Source of the DNA: Corbicula japonica
Lineage: Eukaryota; Mollusca; Bivalvia; Venerida; Cyrenidae
Assembly (NCBI GenBank): GCA_038501625.1
Contig: JAZAYU010000012.1
Location: 9,610,001 to 9,674,000, forward strand
Length of the DNA: 64,000 nt
Direction of reading: 5' to 3'
The notes under the pieces are model-generated. The model was not told the DNA's origin, made no database searches, and saw only the letters and a list, made by a program, of their open reading frames with translations. Below are positions 1 to 10,280 of this stretch, piece by piece (position 1 is the first letter of the stretch; each line of letters begins with the position of its first letter). The translations under genes and the position numbers were made by a program.

Positions 1-75
1 GACTGGTCGCCATTTCAGCCAATCAGATGCTTGAGATTTGAGACTGGTTTCCAAACTCAGGTTTATAACCTTCAG
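1..75 (+). mobile_element. Family-A MITE, right half, cut by window start
   Basis: GACTGGTCGCCATTTCAGCC, AATCAGATGCTTGAGATTTG, AGACTGGTTTCC and TTTATAACCTTCAG match the right half of the full copy at 1737-1877. Confidence 0.8.
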
Positions 76-314
76 CTCTGGTCTCATATTGGATAAGTCT
101 TAGCTGATATAGTAAAATTAAGACCAGTTTCATGCTTGTATGTGAAGTTAGTGATCTCAGGTAAAAAAAGGGTATATGTTATAGATGTGTGTAAGAAAAA
201 TAACAAAATTATCTTATATTAGCCCTTTATTCCTCGGATATACCTTTTAGCAACTAGTGAAGAGCCACATCAGTTTTGTCTGATCAAGTTCTACATTGTT
301 TGATGATTTATAAG

Positions 315-436
315 GTTATTTCTGACTAAGGGGTAAACAGTTTAGATGCAGATCAGATGGCTACAGATGTGTTTGCTGATCAGGATCTACAAAAATCACA
401 GCTGGGATAAAAGTGGTATCAATGGAGTTAAGGGTT
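315..436 (+). mobile_element. Family-B repeat, right part
   Basis: GTAAACAGTTTAGATGCAGA, GCTGATCAGGATCTAC and AATGGAGTTAAGGGTTAA match the right half of the full copy at 2362-2602. Confidence 0.65.
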
Positions 437-524
437 AACCCTTTACTTTATATTTATGGGTTTCAATGCATGTTTGACCTGTCTAAATCCAGATCAGCCA
501 GCACCTACATGCCACCTAATAAGT
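437..524 (+). mobile_element. Family-B repeat, left part
   Basis: AACCCTTTACTTTATATTTA and AATCCAGATCAGCCAGCACC; truncated where the family-C element begins. Confidence 0.65.
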
Positions 525-919
525 TTCTTGCATACCAGATTAGGACATCCGGTGTTTTCACCCGTGTAGGAAATTTCATTTCTACACCCCCCATGTAGAA
601 TGAGTCGCGCGCCTTAAATGACGTCACGACGTCTTAGGCAGTTATGAATGAACGATGGAATGTCTCGTATATCACTCCGCTACTATAAAAAAAAATAGTG
701 CTAATAAAAGTTTACAGGAAAATACCCAAAATGCTGAAAATAATACGGTATGCAAGAAAAAGTATCATCCACTTATGTTGGGTAAAGATCGCGTGATCCG
801 GCCCTCGTGAAATATGCACTTAGGCGGAAACTCGGCAGAGCCTCGTTACCGCCCTTGTGCATATTTCACTCGGGCCGGATCAACGATCTTTATCCAACAC
901 ACGTGAATGATACTTATAA
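525..919 (+). mobile_element. Family-C repeat, copy 1 (~395 bp)
   Basis: Starts TTCTTGCATACCAGAT, runs through ATCCGGTGTTTTCACCCGTG and CACCCCCCATGTAGAATGAG, and ends GTGAATGATACTTATAA. Contains a nested hairpin: arms ~783-820 and ~857-892 around GATCCGGCCC/GGGCCGGATC. Confidence 0.75.
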
Positions 920-927
920 TCTGCAAT

Positions 928-1070
928 GGTAGCATCTTAGTCAGAAATAATCTAATGAATCTAAAAGTGAACAGTGTAAATCCTGATCAGACGTAATGGA
1001 TGTGCCAGCTGATCAGGATCTACAGTGATCGCCCACAAAATAAAGGTTTATCAAAGGAGTAATAGGTTAA
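928..1070 (+). mobile_element. Family-B repeat, right part
   Basis: TTAGTCAGAAATAATCTAAT, AAAGTGAACAGTGTAAATCC, GTGCCAGCTGATCAGGATCT and AGGAGTAATAGGTTAA. Confidence 0.7.
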
Positions 1071-1736
1071 GAGAATTGGGCTATTAGTTGATTATGCTAA
1101 GATATGAAACGATGTTGTATTTTGATACAAACAGTTCAATTTTGTGAAGCCATACCATAAATATTTTAATGTAAAGAGAGTACATGAAAATTAAGTTCCA
1201 AAAAATTAAGAACCTACCAAAATGGTTTCTTTATATACAAAATTTTAAGGCCCACAATTATAAAGTACATTCTACATTATTGTTTTTCTTTTCAATTTTC
1301 TATATTGATCAAGTGCTAGAATTATTAAAAATAGTCTGTATGGAAAATGTTACTGATATTCTACCACACACATCAATGTGTCGATGGAACCTCTAGTGCT
1401 TTGTTCTGATAAGGTAGTCTTTTATTGCATAATGAAAAATGTTTGTCAACTTTTATTGTATGTATGAAATCTCCTAAAAGATTGTTTTCGCATTTATATA
1501 GTCTTTAAAACATCATTTTGTATATATATTTTGCACATGTGTATAGCTTTTAGTAAGAAAAATCTTGAAAACGTCTGTCAATTGGACTTGGAAATAAAAT
1601 GCATTCAATTATCTAAGTTCACTAGTTGTTATTGGTTAAGAATATTTTTTTCAAGGAATATTTCATTAAATCATATACAGTATACAAATTTACCCTTAAC
1701 TCCACAGATATGGTTATCCCATGTGTAGATCTGTGC
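1071..1736. other. AT-rich intergenic, nothing recognised
   Basis: Short open stretches only, no splice or repeat signature. Confidence 0.6.
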
Positions 1737-1877
1737 CCAAGGTTATAAAACTGAGCATGGAAACCAGTCTCAAATCTCAAGCATCTGATTGGCTGAAATG
1801 GCGACCAGTCGCCATTTCAGCCAATCAGATGCTTGAGATTTGAGACTGGTTTCCAATCTCAGCTTTATAACCTTCAG
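1737..1877 (+). mobile_element. Family-A MITE, full palindromic copy
   Basis: CCAAGGTTATAAAACTGAG...GAAACCAGTCTCAAATCTC...GATTGGCTGAAATGGCGACC, then its near-perfect reverse complement. The arms can fold over the whole element, and each arm has a CCAAT box. Confidence 0.88.
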
Positions 1878-1975
1878 TCCAGATTAGCCTGCACATCCTT
1901 GCATTCTGATGAGGATCTATACTATTCCTTTTTTGTCAGAAATAATCTAAAAATGACTGGCTAGATCCTTATCTT
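1878..1975 (+). mobile_element. Family-B repeat fragment
   Basis: CAGATTAGCCTGCACATCC and TTGTCAGAAATAATCTAAAA correspond to the middle of family B; it abuts the family-A copy. Confidence 0.5.
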
Positions 1976-2361
1976 CATTGGTCAATTCTGGCACAGAAGC
2001 CGTATCCTTGGAGAAAAGGGTTTCATTCATCCAAATCTAATTGCATTGTGTCAGTTTTGAGCATTACATTGTATTGAAAATAGATTTACTAGGCAATCAA
2101 CTGAGTAACAGTAATACAAGGAAAGCGAAGAATATCCGGTTGTTATGTTTTTTTGAGAATAAGACAAAAGAAATCAACAGAATTTTCTGGCAATTTTTTT
2201 AGGAACTGGACAAATACATATATCAAACTTTTAATTTATTGTTCAAGTACCAGAAACCCGAATTCAAGAACCCACAAAAATGCCCACAAATGTTAAAGCA
2301 TTCACAGTACATGTTTATATGGTTCCAGTTGACTGTTCTGGTTGATGTTGTAGTTGACTAT

Positions 2362-2602
2362 TTAACCTTTCCCTCCATATGTACGCATTTTTACGCATGT
2401 GCGACCAGGGTAGATCCAGATCAGCTGGCATGTCCGTGCCATCTGATCTGGATCTGCACTGGTCGCATTTTGGTCAGAAATAACCTAACAATTAAAAAAG
2501 CAAACAGTTTAGATCCTGATCAGATGGCACAGATGTGCCGGCTGATCTGAATCTGAACTGTTCACCCATGCAATAAAGGTGTGTCTATGCAGGAAAGGGT
2601 TA
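2362..2602 (+). mobile_element. Family-B repeat, full copy (~240 bp)
   Basis: Terminal inverted ends AACCTTTCCCTCCATA and GCAGGAAAGGGTTAA; inside are GTAGATCCAGATCAGC and GCTGATCTGAATCTGAAC as inverted modules, and TTTGGTCAGAAATAACCTAA in the middle. Confidence 0.78.
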
Positions 2603-3383
2603 ATTGTTCCAGTCAACTGACCGATGGTTCTGATTTTATTTCAGTGTCATAGGAACCTTACATGTACTGGGGTGTCTAAATACTGTGTTATCATTTAATT
2701 TTATGGGGCTTAATTTTCGTGCATATATGATATAGATTACATTTTAGCACAGGCATAAATTTGCGCAATAGTATTTCTCCTATAGGATATTATGTGGTCA
2801 ATAATCAGTGTGATCTGATTTCACACACACCGCGTACCACAATAGACACAAAAATTTAACCCACAATTAAATGATACTTTAGTAGTTATTTGACTAATAA
2901 TTAATAAAAAAATTTTATAAGAGTGTTGAAATTGTTTGATGTTCACTTTTATTTGCAATGCTTTTGGAGTTACATCTGCTTTTTTAACAAGCTTTGCATG
3001 TATGGTATATAAAGAAAATATTTATGGTTTTTACAGCATTTGCCTAAAGTTATATGTACAACCGAACAGACCATCATGTCTTCCATTTTCTATCATGCTG
3101 CTTTTTTGGTTATTTACAATTTTTAGAATCCATTTACATGAAAATATGATGTCCGAGTTTTAATTTTTGTTCTATAATTGAATTTTCACTATCTTTGCTG
3201 CTCGTATTTATTAGGCTAAATACACTTGTTTGGCAATTGAACCTCTTGGAAACCTGTTATTTCTGACTGCGTTGTAACTTGTAATGATAAGATAGACAAA
3301 ATAATATTAACGAAAAGAATTGAGCTACAGCATGCCAAAAATATGTCTTAGTTGATTATTAAGCCAGCAAAATTTATTTAAAC
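2603..3383. other. AT-rich intergenic, nothing recognised
   Basis: A 75-codon hydrophobic frame at 2936-3163 has no family resemblance or start/splice support. Confidence 0.55.
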
Positions 3384-3604
3384 TCTTAACTCCATAAATA
3401 CAAGTTTTATTGCATGTGCGAACATTGAAGTTTCATTTATGCCATCCGATCAGGATCTACACTGTTTGCTTGATAGTTAGAAAAGACATGGATCAAAAAG
3501 TGAACAGTGTAGATCCTGATCAGATGGCATGGATGTGCTGGCTGACTTTGATCTACACTGTTAGCATATGCAATAAAAGTGGATATAATGGAGTAAAGAG
3601 ATAA
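3384..3604 (+). mobile_element. Family-B repeat, full-length diverged copy
   Basis: AACTCTTAACTCCATAAATA to ATGGAGTAAAGAGATAA, with AGTGTAGATCCTGATCAGAT and GGATCTACACTGTTTGC inside. Confidence 0.72.
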
Positions 3605-3943
3605 AAGAACTATATTGTCTTTTATATGAAAATGTCAGATATCTGACAAAAAATACCCAGTACATCTGTACAAGTAAAGAACTACTTTGTTTATGTTTGA
3701 TTCTGTAACATGAATTTATAAACTTAGATTTGCTGTTCCTTTTGTAGCAGTTATGTTCTGAATGCATTTAGATTTCTTTGTGAAACGAGCACTTTTTGCA
3801 CAACACAGCGTAGATTTTTTTGTATTTTAGCTATATTGGTACATTTCATAACATGTGAAATAAACATTATGCTGCAATTTTATCGTGACTTCATATTTGT
3901 CATCCACTCTTAGGCTCAAAGAAGAATTATGAGAGCTGTTCAT

Positions 3944-4070
3944 GGCCCAAGATCATAAGCTTGAGTTTGGAGATCAGTGTCAAATTTCAAGCATTTGATC
4001 ACTGTTTCAGCCAATCAGATGCTTGAGATTTGAGACTGATCTCCAGTTTTAGTTTTATGATCTTGGACCC
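3944..4070 (+). mobile_element. Family-A MITE copy
   Basis: Ends GGCCCAAGATCATAA and TTTTATGATCTTGGACCC; the middle has CAGCCAATCAGATGCTTGAG. The left inner arm is degenerate. Confidence 0.8.
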
Positions 4071-4718
4071 ATATTCACCTCCACTGATCATATTTTGCAT
4101 TATTTATAACCTAATGAATCCTAAACTGAACATGGTAGATCTGGATCTATTGTTTGCCTATGGATAACCACCCTATTCCATTCTACTGGTATCTTCATCA
4201 TACTTGGTCATAGAGTTTCTCAGCCATATCTAGGTCAAGTTTGATAAACAGCCAGAATGCTCCATGATTTCCAACTTGAAGGCCCTTTATTTGCTAATTT
4301 TGAGGAAAAATTTATATTATACTGCGAAGAAATTTGCTTGAATTTTATTAGATAATGTGCCGTTGATGTATATCCATATTTACGGATCGGCCGTAGATAT
4401 TAATGCACGTGCCTTAATTTCCCTCTCTGGCCTCCTACCTTTTGTTTTTGTCCGCCATTTTGTTTTGAATTTCCGTAAAAATGCATAATTTGAAGCAGAA
4501 CTTATAAATTATAAAGCGGTATGCTTAGGAATTACTAAAATTGTCACAGAAAATATTTGTGTCTTGTTTTAACGTAGAAAACAATGAGATTATTCCTACA
4601 ATTTTGTAAATGACTATCAAATCGATAGTCCATTCAATTTCTATAGAAGTGACATCATGCAGGTAAATTAATGACGTCAGACATGTAAATATTGAGGTTC
4701 TCAGCGGGGAATTAAGCC
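4071..4718. other. Intergenic; weak family-B trace, otherwise unassigned
   Basis: 4080-4190 holds weak family-B-like words (CTAATGAATCCTAAACTGAA, GGTAGATCTGGATC). The remainder shows no gene or repeat I can name. Confidence 0.4.
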
Positions 4719-4798
4719 GGATATATTGCCGGTCTGGGTGTCATATTATCCCTCGCCTGCGGCTCGGGTAATATGACACCCAGACCGGCAATATATCC
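4719..4798. mobile_element. Hairpin element, 30-bp perfect arms
   Basis: Left arm 4719-4748 (GGATATATTGCCGGTCTGGG...) and right arm 4769-4798 are exact complements around a 20-bp GC-rich loop (CCCTCGCC...GGCTCGGG). The CCCTCG/CTCGGG loop edge resembles the family-C hairpin. Confidence 0.7.
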
Positions 4799-4875
4799 TC
4801 ACATTCCCTGTCAAGAAACCAAATAACTATATAATATCTGCTCTTGAACTTGGAAAGTCTTTATCCATGTTCATC

Positions 4876-5096
4876 ATAATTGGTTATATCGTACTTGGCC
4901 AAAATGTTACTGGCTTTATCATATTAGGACAGAATATTACTGGCTATATCAAACTAGGACAGAATATTACTGGCTATATATTAGGACAGAATATTACTGG
5001 CTATATCATACTAGGTCTGAATGTTACAGGCATTATCATACTAGGTCTGAATGTTACAGGCATCATACGTGGTCAGAATGTAACTGGCTTTATCTT
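4876..5096 (+). repeat. 30-bp minisatellite encoding a pseudo-peptide repeat
   Basis: Seven or so units of ACTGGCTTTATCATATTAGG plus ACAGAATATT. Translated, it gives TG(F/Y)I(I/K)LGQN(I/V) decapeptides within an open frame 4867-5190. No splice sites, start context or family support a gene. Similar CTTGGTCAGAAT pieces occur at ~4205 and ~7100. Confidence 0.75.
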
Positions 5097-5198
5097 GTCT
5101 CAAGTTTCACAAGGCAGTCGGAACTACAGCAATATCCCCTGCCGCAGATGTGAATGTGGGAAAGGTTATGGATGGTTAAGAGCAAATTAAACATTAGC

Positions 5199-6835
5199 TC
5201 TGGGCAACGGGCAGGCAGGTGGAAGCCAATTCAAGTGCAAGGGTATGTCATGTTTAAATAAGTTTCAGAGTATTGGCCTGCTCAAATACCACAGGCTGCC
5301 TTGACCATGAGCCAGCCAGGTTGGAACATGGCTTCTACACATCAGGTTCATGAACTGAACATTTCACTTAAGTTTCATGATATTCATTCCAGGGGTTCAG
5401 AAGATATGAACTGGACACGAAATGCATCGTTCAAATCTTCAAACACCACTGGTGACCTTGACATTGAGCCGGCCATGCTGGAACCTGGGTTCTGCACATC
5501 GTCTTGATGGGGAGAACATTTGACTAAAGTTTCATGAAATTCGTTCTAGGGGTTAAAAAGTTATAGACCGGACACAAAGCATGCAACCTTAATGAAATTC
5601 CTTCAAGGCTTTTCAAAAAACACCACTGGTGACCTTGACATTGAGGCGGCCATGTTGGAACATGGGTTCTGCACTTCATGGGGAGAACGTTTGACTAAAG
5701 TTTAATGAAATTCCTTGTAATGGTTGAAAAGTTATGGACCGGACACGAAATATGCTCAAACACCACAGGCAGCCTTGACCTTGAGCCAGCCAGGTTGGAA
5801 CATGGGTTCAGCACATCATGTTCATGAACTGAACATTTCACTTAAGTTTCATGATATTCATTCCAGGGGTTCAGAGACCTCTAATTAACTTGCCAGTTTG
5901 TGTACATAAACTGTATACAGCTGAGACCTCTTAAATTTAGTCTTAACATTTTGAGAATGTGCTACAAATTTGTTGTTGATGTTGTTTCACTTACAGTGAA
6001 TTAAATATTCAGAAAAGCCTGATTTTGAAAGTGCTTTAAAGAAAGAAAGTTTATTTGGTCAGTATCCATAGAAAATGACAAAATTTACCCTATAAAATCT
6101 TCCAGAGCAAAGTTCTTAATATTGCATAACACAGATCTAAGCAGCAAAGTTCAATAGGTCATTTGCCAGGACTGGATAATAAACTAATACATCTTATGAT
6201 ATGATTATTCAGAAAAGATTGAATTTTAAGATGGTATAAAGTTTGTGTCAAAATCTGGTTGATAACTGTAGAAAATCAAAGGTTAACAGAATTTTTTTTT
6301 TAAATCCCCAGGGCAGTGCTCAACACAGGTGGCCTTGACCTTGAGCCAACCAGGTTGGAACATGGGTTCTGCACATCAGGTTCATGAACTGAGCATTTGA
6401 CTAAAGTTTCATGAAATTCCTTCAAGGGGTTCAGAAGATATGAAGTACATGGTTCAAATCTTCAAACACCACTGGTGACCTTGACCATGAGCTGACCATG
6501 TTGGAACGTGGGTTCTGCACATCCTCTTCATAGGCTGAGCATTTGACTTAAGTGTCATGATCATGAAATTCCTTCTAGGGGTTCAGAAGATATGAACCGG
6601 ACACGAAATACATGGTTCAAATCTTCAAACACCACTGGTGACCTTGACCTCGAGCCGGCCAGGTTGGAACATGGGTTCTGCACGTCGTCTTGATGGGGAG
6701 AAAATTTGAGTAAAGTTTCATGGAATTCCTTCAAGGGGTTGAAAAGTTATGGACGGGACACAAAGTGCATGCACGGAAGGACGTACGGACGGACAAAGAC
6801 CATTCCTATATCCCCCAGCCGCTATGCGGCGGGGA
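5199..6835 (+). repeat. Tandem-core repeat element, ~140-180-bp units, with ACGGACGGAC-type tail
   Basis: The marker CCTTGACC(T/A)TGAGCC(A/G), then CCAGGTTGGAACATGGG, occurs at about 5300, 5455, 5633, 5776, 6334, 6480 and 6640. Each is followed by a TTTGACTAAAGTTTCATGAA motif. The block ends with GTACGGACGGACAAAG and a CCCCAGCCGC/GCGGCGGGG hairpin. A ~420-bp unrelated AT-rich stretch (5885-6305) splits it. The layout resembles bivalve tandem-core elements such as pearl, possibly non-autonomous Helitron/Helentron; that is knowledge-based inference. Confidence 0.65.
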
Positions 6836-7488
6836 TAATAACCTGCCCGATTGCTCTAGAATGATGGTCCTTTATTTGCTGATTTTTGGTCGTCTCTCCA
6901 ACTTAAACAGCAGAATGTTAATGAGTATAATATCTATGCTCAAGTCTTCAATAGATAGACAGTAGCAGTCATTCGGGAGTTACAGCCTTTTATAGCAAGA
7001 AAACGCCCATCACTATGGAGTTAAAGCCCTTTATTTAATATTGCTCCATCCAATAACTTATGCCTGCTTATTGCTTTATCTTCTAGGCCATAAACTTGGT
7101 CAGAATATTTATGGGAATTAAGGTCTTCGTCAAGTTCGGTAACCCCCTTTACTGCATCAGTCAGGTTTCAGTTATAACCCCAATTTTGTCTCCACCAATA
7201 AGCAATGATATTTGATGATATTTGATGAATGGCATTTTTGTGCCACTATACATTCGACAACATATAAGAAGGAATTTTTGATGGAAATAGTATTATGCAA
7301 TTATCAGACATTCAAAAATCCAAAATAAGAGAAGTATCATCACATTAATTCGGTACTACAAAGTTAAACTTCACAGCACAACAGTGCCGTCAGAGACAAA
7401 ATCACCAAATAGACAGTGGTAAAAGTCATGAGCTTGTTCACAATGCAGAGGATTTGCATCATCTCACCTTATGAACATCATGCTATAC
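6836..7488. other. Intergenic, no gene seen
   Basis: Scattered words like TTGGTCAGAATATTTATGG echo the 30-bp minisatellite; nothing else. Confidence 0.45.
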
Positions 7489-7640
7489 TGGGCCCAAAGA
7501 TCATTAAACTAATTCTAGAGACCAGTCTCAATTCTTAAATTTCTGATTGGCTGAAATTGCGACTGGTTGCCATTTCAGCCTATCAGATGCTTGAGGTTTG
7601 AGACTGGTCTCCAGATTAAGTTTTATGATCTTGGGCCCAG
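7489..7640 (+). mobile_element. Family-A MITE copy
   Basis: Ends GGGCCCAAAGATCATTAAAC and GTTTTATGATCTTGGGCCC; GAGACCAGTCTC and its complement lie in the two arms. Confidence 0.85.
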
Positions 7641-8095
7641 GTAGCCATTCAGGATGCAGCAAGACTTGAACACTTCTTTTTGAGTTATTTACATTTAATA
7701 CGTCTAACAAAAAGCTTCAATATACAGTTCATGACAACAGAAAGCATCAGTTCATCAAAATCACATACAAATACAGATCTAATTGATTGTAAATTTGACT
7801 ATCTTTTCCTTCAAAAGTATTCTTTCACAAGAACACAACTTACAGGCACAAACCAGATTAGCAAATCGCTGACACAGTTTCCAATTTCATGTTTGAAATT
7901 TACATTCACATCAATTGCAAGACACAAGTTGCAAGCTACATACCTGGTCATTGTCTCGGGAATGACATGCTGATTTATAAGTATTACAATGTAGTTATTA
8001 CAGAAATTCTCTTTCTTGCCAATTGCTGTTACACTGCTTCCATTTTTTTAACATTTAACTAAAATCACGATTTACGCTATTTACTTTTTGAAGTA
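7641..8095. other. Intergenic, no gene seen
   Basis: A 97-codon Ser/Thr-rich frame at 7680-7973 has no recognisable domain and average AT-rich composition. Confidence 0.5.
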
Positions 8096-8213
8096 TTTGG
8101 TCATTTGTAACCAAAAGTAGAATAGTGTATATCAAATCAGATAGCACTTGTGTGCCAGCTTTTCTGATCTACACTGTTCACACTTTTGATAAAGGGCGTA
8201 TGAATGGAGTTAA
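8096..8213 (+). mobile_element. Family-B repeat, right part
   Basis: AAATCAGATAGCACTTGTGT, TTCTGATCTACACTGTTCAC and ATGAATGGAGTTAATGAC. Confidence 0.55.
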
Positions 8214-8492
8214 TGACAGTTTTGTTATTAATAAAAGAATGTAATATATAAATGATATTCACAACAATCTGCGAGTTAACATTAAGTAGACGAAAGTTAT
8301 TGTTAAGTTGACATTTGTGTGATAGACAATTTCATTTAACAATGGCAAACTAGTGTTCCACAATATGCTTATTTAATAATTCAACTCTGAAAATTAGTAT
8401 TGAATGAAAAAGTATTACACACAATTAGCTTATGTAAAGTTATTTGTTTTTCTGTTAGCATAATATCACATGTAGAATAGTGATGTTCTTTT

Positions 8493-8730
8493 TAACTCTT
8501 TACTCCATAGATCGACTTTTATCCCATGGACAAAAAATTGTAGATCCAGATCAGCAACCACAGATGCCATCTGATCAGGATCTACACTGCACTTCTTTGT
8601 CAGAAATTATCTAATGAATCTTAGAGCAAAACTTGTAGATTCTGATCTGATGGCATAGATTTGCTGGTTGATCTGGATCTTCACTGTTCAGCCATGCAAT
8701 AAAAATTGTTTCTATTGAGTGAAAGGTTAA
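8493..8730 (+). mobile_element. Family-B repeat, full copy
   Basis: AACTCTTTACTCCATAGATC to TGAGTGAAAGGTTAA, with TGTAGATCCAGATCAGC, TTTGTCAGAAATTATCTAAT and GATCTGGATCTTCACTGTTC. Confidence 0.75.
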
Positions 8731-9757
8731 ATAATCCAGCAAATATTCTGACCTTGATAAAAAAACAAAAACAATGTTGACACATGACGAATCATGAACT
8801 TCAATCAGTAAGGCAACCTCACCGACTATTAGGCCTTCCTCACTACAACTTTGTAAAACATTGTTAACAACTACTATTAAGGATATTCATGCATCCTCAA
8901 ATAGCAGTTAAAAATTCATAACAATTAAAATGATATCAAAATTGAAATTTCAAAGCTAAAATATACATAAATGCACCACCTCAAATTAATTCATCATGCA
9001 TACATTTTATGTACACAAAGATTGTTAAACAATACATAATTATTCTGTCAATGTCTTTCACTCAGAAAATGAAACAAGAGTTCCTTGAAATACAAATGAC
9101 ATGAGCGGACCAACAATTGTTCTTACACAAACATACACCCATCACGCTTGATACATGATTTGAAATATTCACAATTTGTCCATAAAAGTAAAGCTTTAAA
9201 CTTCACTGCAAATGATGCAAGTAAATGTGATAATTTAACCCTTTACTCCATTTAAAAAATGTAAGGTAAGGTAAAGGGTTTATAGAATTCTGACCTGACC
9301 AATACACGCCAATTTTGATTTCTATCAACTCCACTTTCTACACTACATTTTATCACATAGAAAAAAATATGATTACTGAAAGCTAAAAAAATATGCATTT
9401 CAACAGACATAAAATGTAGTAATTATACTACCAGTAAAAGAGGTGGGCTATATACTGCGGTACACCGGTTACTGTGGTATATTTGCAGATGAATTGCTAT
9501 TTCAATATCATTTTCAAATACCATTATTTGTTTTATTAAATGAAACCTACTTAAACAAAATTACGCAGTACGAAGTTTTGAACTCATTTCTGGTAATGAC
9601 ATAGAAACATATTTCATGTGGCATAGCTGAACAAAATTGTTCTTATTATTAACATCACCACTTTGCAAAGACTGCTTTCCACATTTCTTTAACCTCTTCA
9701 TTCGTATTAATTTACCGCTGGAGGATAAATGTGCATCCTCTTGCAAAATTATGACCG
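8731..9757. other. Intergenic downstream of the zinc-finger gene
   Basis: AT-rich; contains only the family-B ends at 9237. Part may be 3' UTR if the nearest polyadenylation signals are not used. Confidence 0.5.
9237..9284 (+). mobile_element. Family-B ends only
   Basis: AACCCTTTACTCCATTTAAA closely followed by GGTAAAGGGTTTATAG: the two termini without the interior. Confidence 0.4.
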
Positions 9758-9793
9758 TTTATTCAAGCGGTAATGACTTATCACACATTTATT
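9758..9793 (-). terminator. Polyadenylation signals of the zinc-finger gene
   Basis: Two AATAAA hexamers on the minus strand (9793-9788 and 9763-9758) lie 30-70 bp past the stop codon, an expected position for 3' end formation. Confidence 0.5.
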
Positions 9794-9824
9794 CCAGGCT
9801 GTCTAGAGCTTCAATGCATCAACA

Positions 9825-10280
9825 TTATTGAACTGGTGCTGCCCCCTGCTCCACTGCGAACTGCACAGTGCCGCCCTGGTTCACAATTGCCTGCGTAACC
9901 TCATTTGGATCATTGGTCTGTACGATGATGATCGTTTCTTGCCCCTCCTGACCCTGTATCGCCTGAACAGCCTGATATTGACCATCATTAACCATCGCCG
10001 CATACTGTCCCTCAGAGACAGTTACATACGTCTGTCCGTCTTCGCCCTGGAGTTCCCCGATCTCCTCCCCTTCTTCGTCCTCGTCTTCTCCCATTTCCTG
10101 TTTCACGTAGTCGTCATCATCTTCATCCTCATACTCTATCTCGTACTTGCGAATTATCGCCTGGGCCGATTCCCCGGCAGATACGTGTACCTTTCCAATA
10201 TGTTCCAGTAGCATCTTCTTGCGTTTGAACGTCTCCTGGCACATATCACACTGGTAGGGGCTCAACTTCTTGTGCACAAG
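9825..10280 (-). CDS. Zinc-finger gene, terminal exon: eighth finger and acidic tail
   Basis: Acceptor TTTAAG before 10280, phase 0. It begins LVHKKLSPYQCDMC, completing finger seven and encoding finger eight (HIGKVH). A Glu/Asp-rich stretch (YEDEDDDDYVKQE) and a Gln/Val/Ile-rich tail follow. The stop TAA is at 9827-9825. Confidence 0.9.
   Translation of the reverse strand, partial: LVHKKLSPYQCDMCQETFKRKKMLLEHIGKVHVSAGESAQAIIRKYEIEYEDEDDDDYVKQEMGEDEDEEGEEIGELQGEDGQTYVTVSEGQYAAMVNDGQYQAVQAIQGQEGQETIIIVQTNDPNEVTQAIVNQGGTVQFAVEQGAAPVQ

Noticed and set aside
5301..5507. 68-codon frame in the tandem-core repeat
   Set aside because: Repeated in other units with stops; part of a non-coding repeat.
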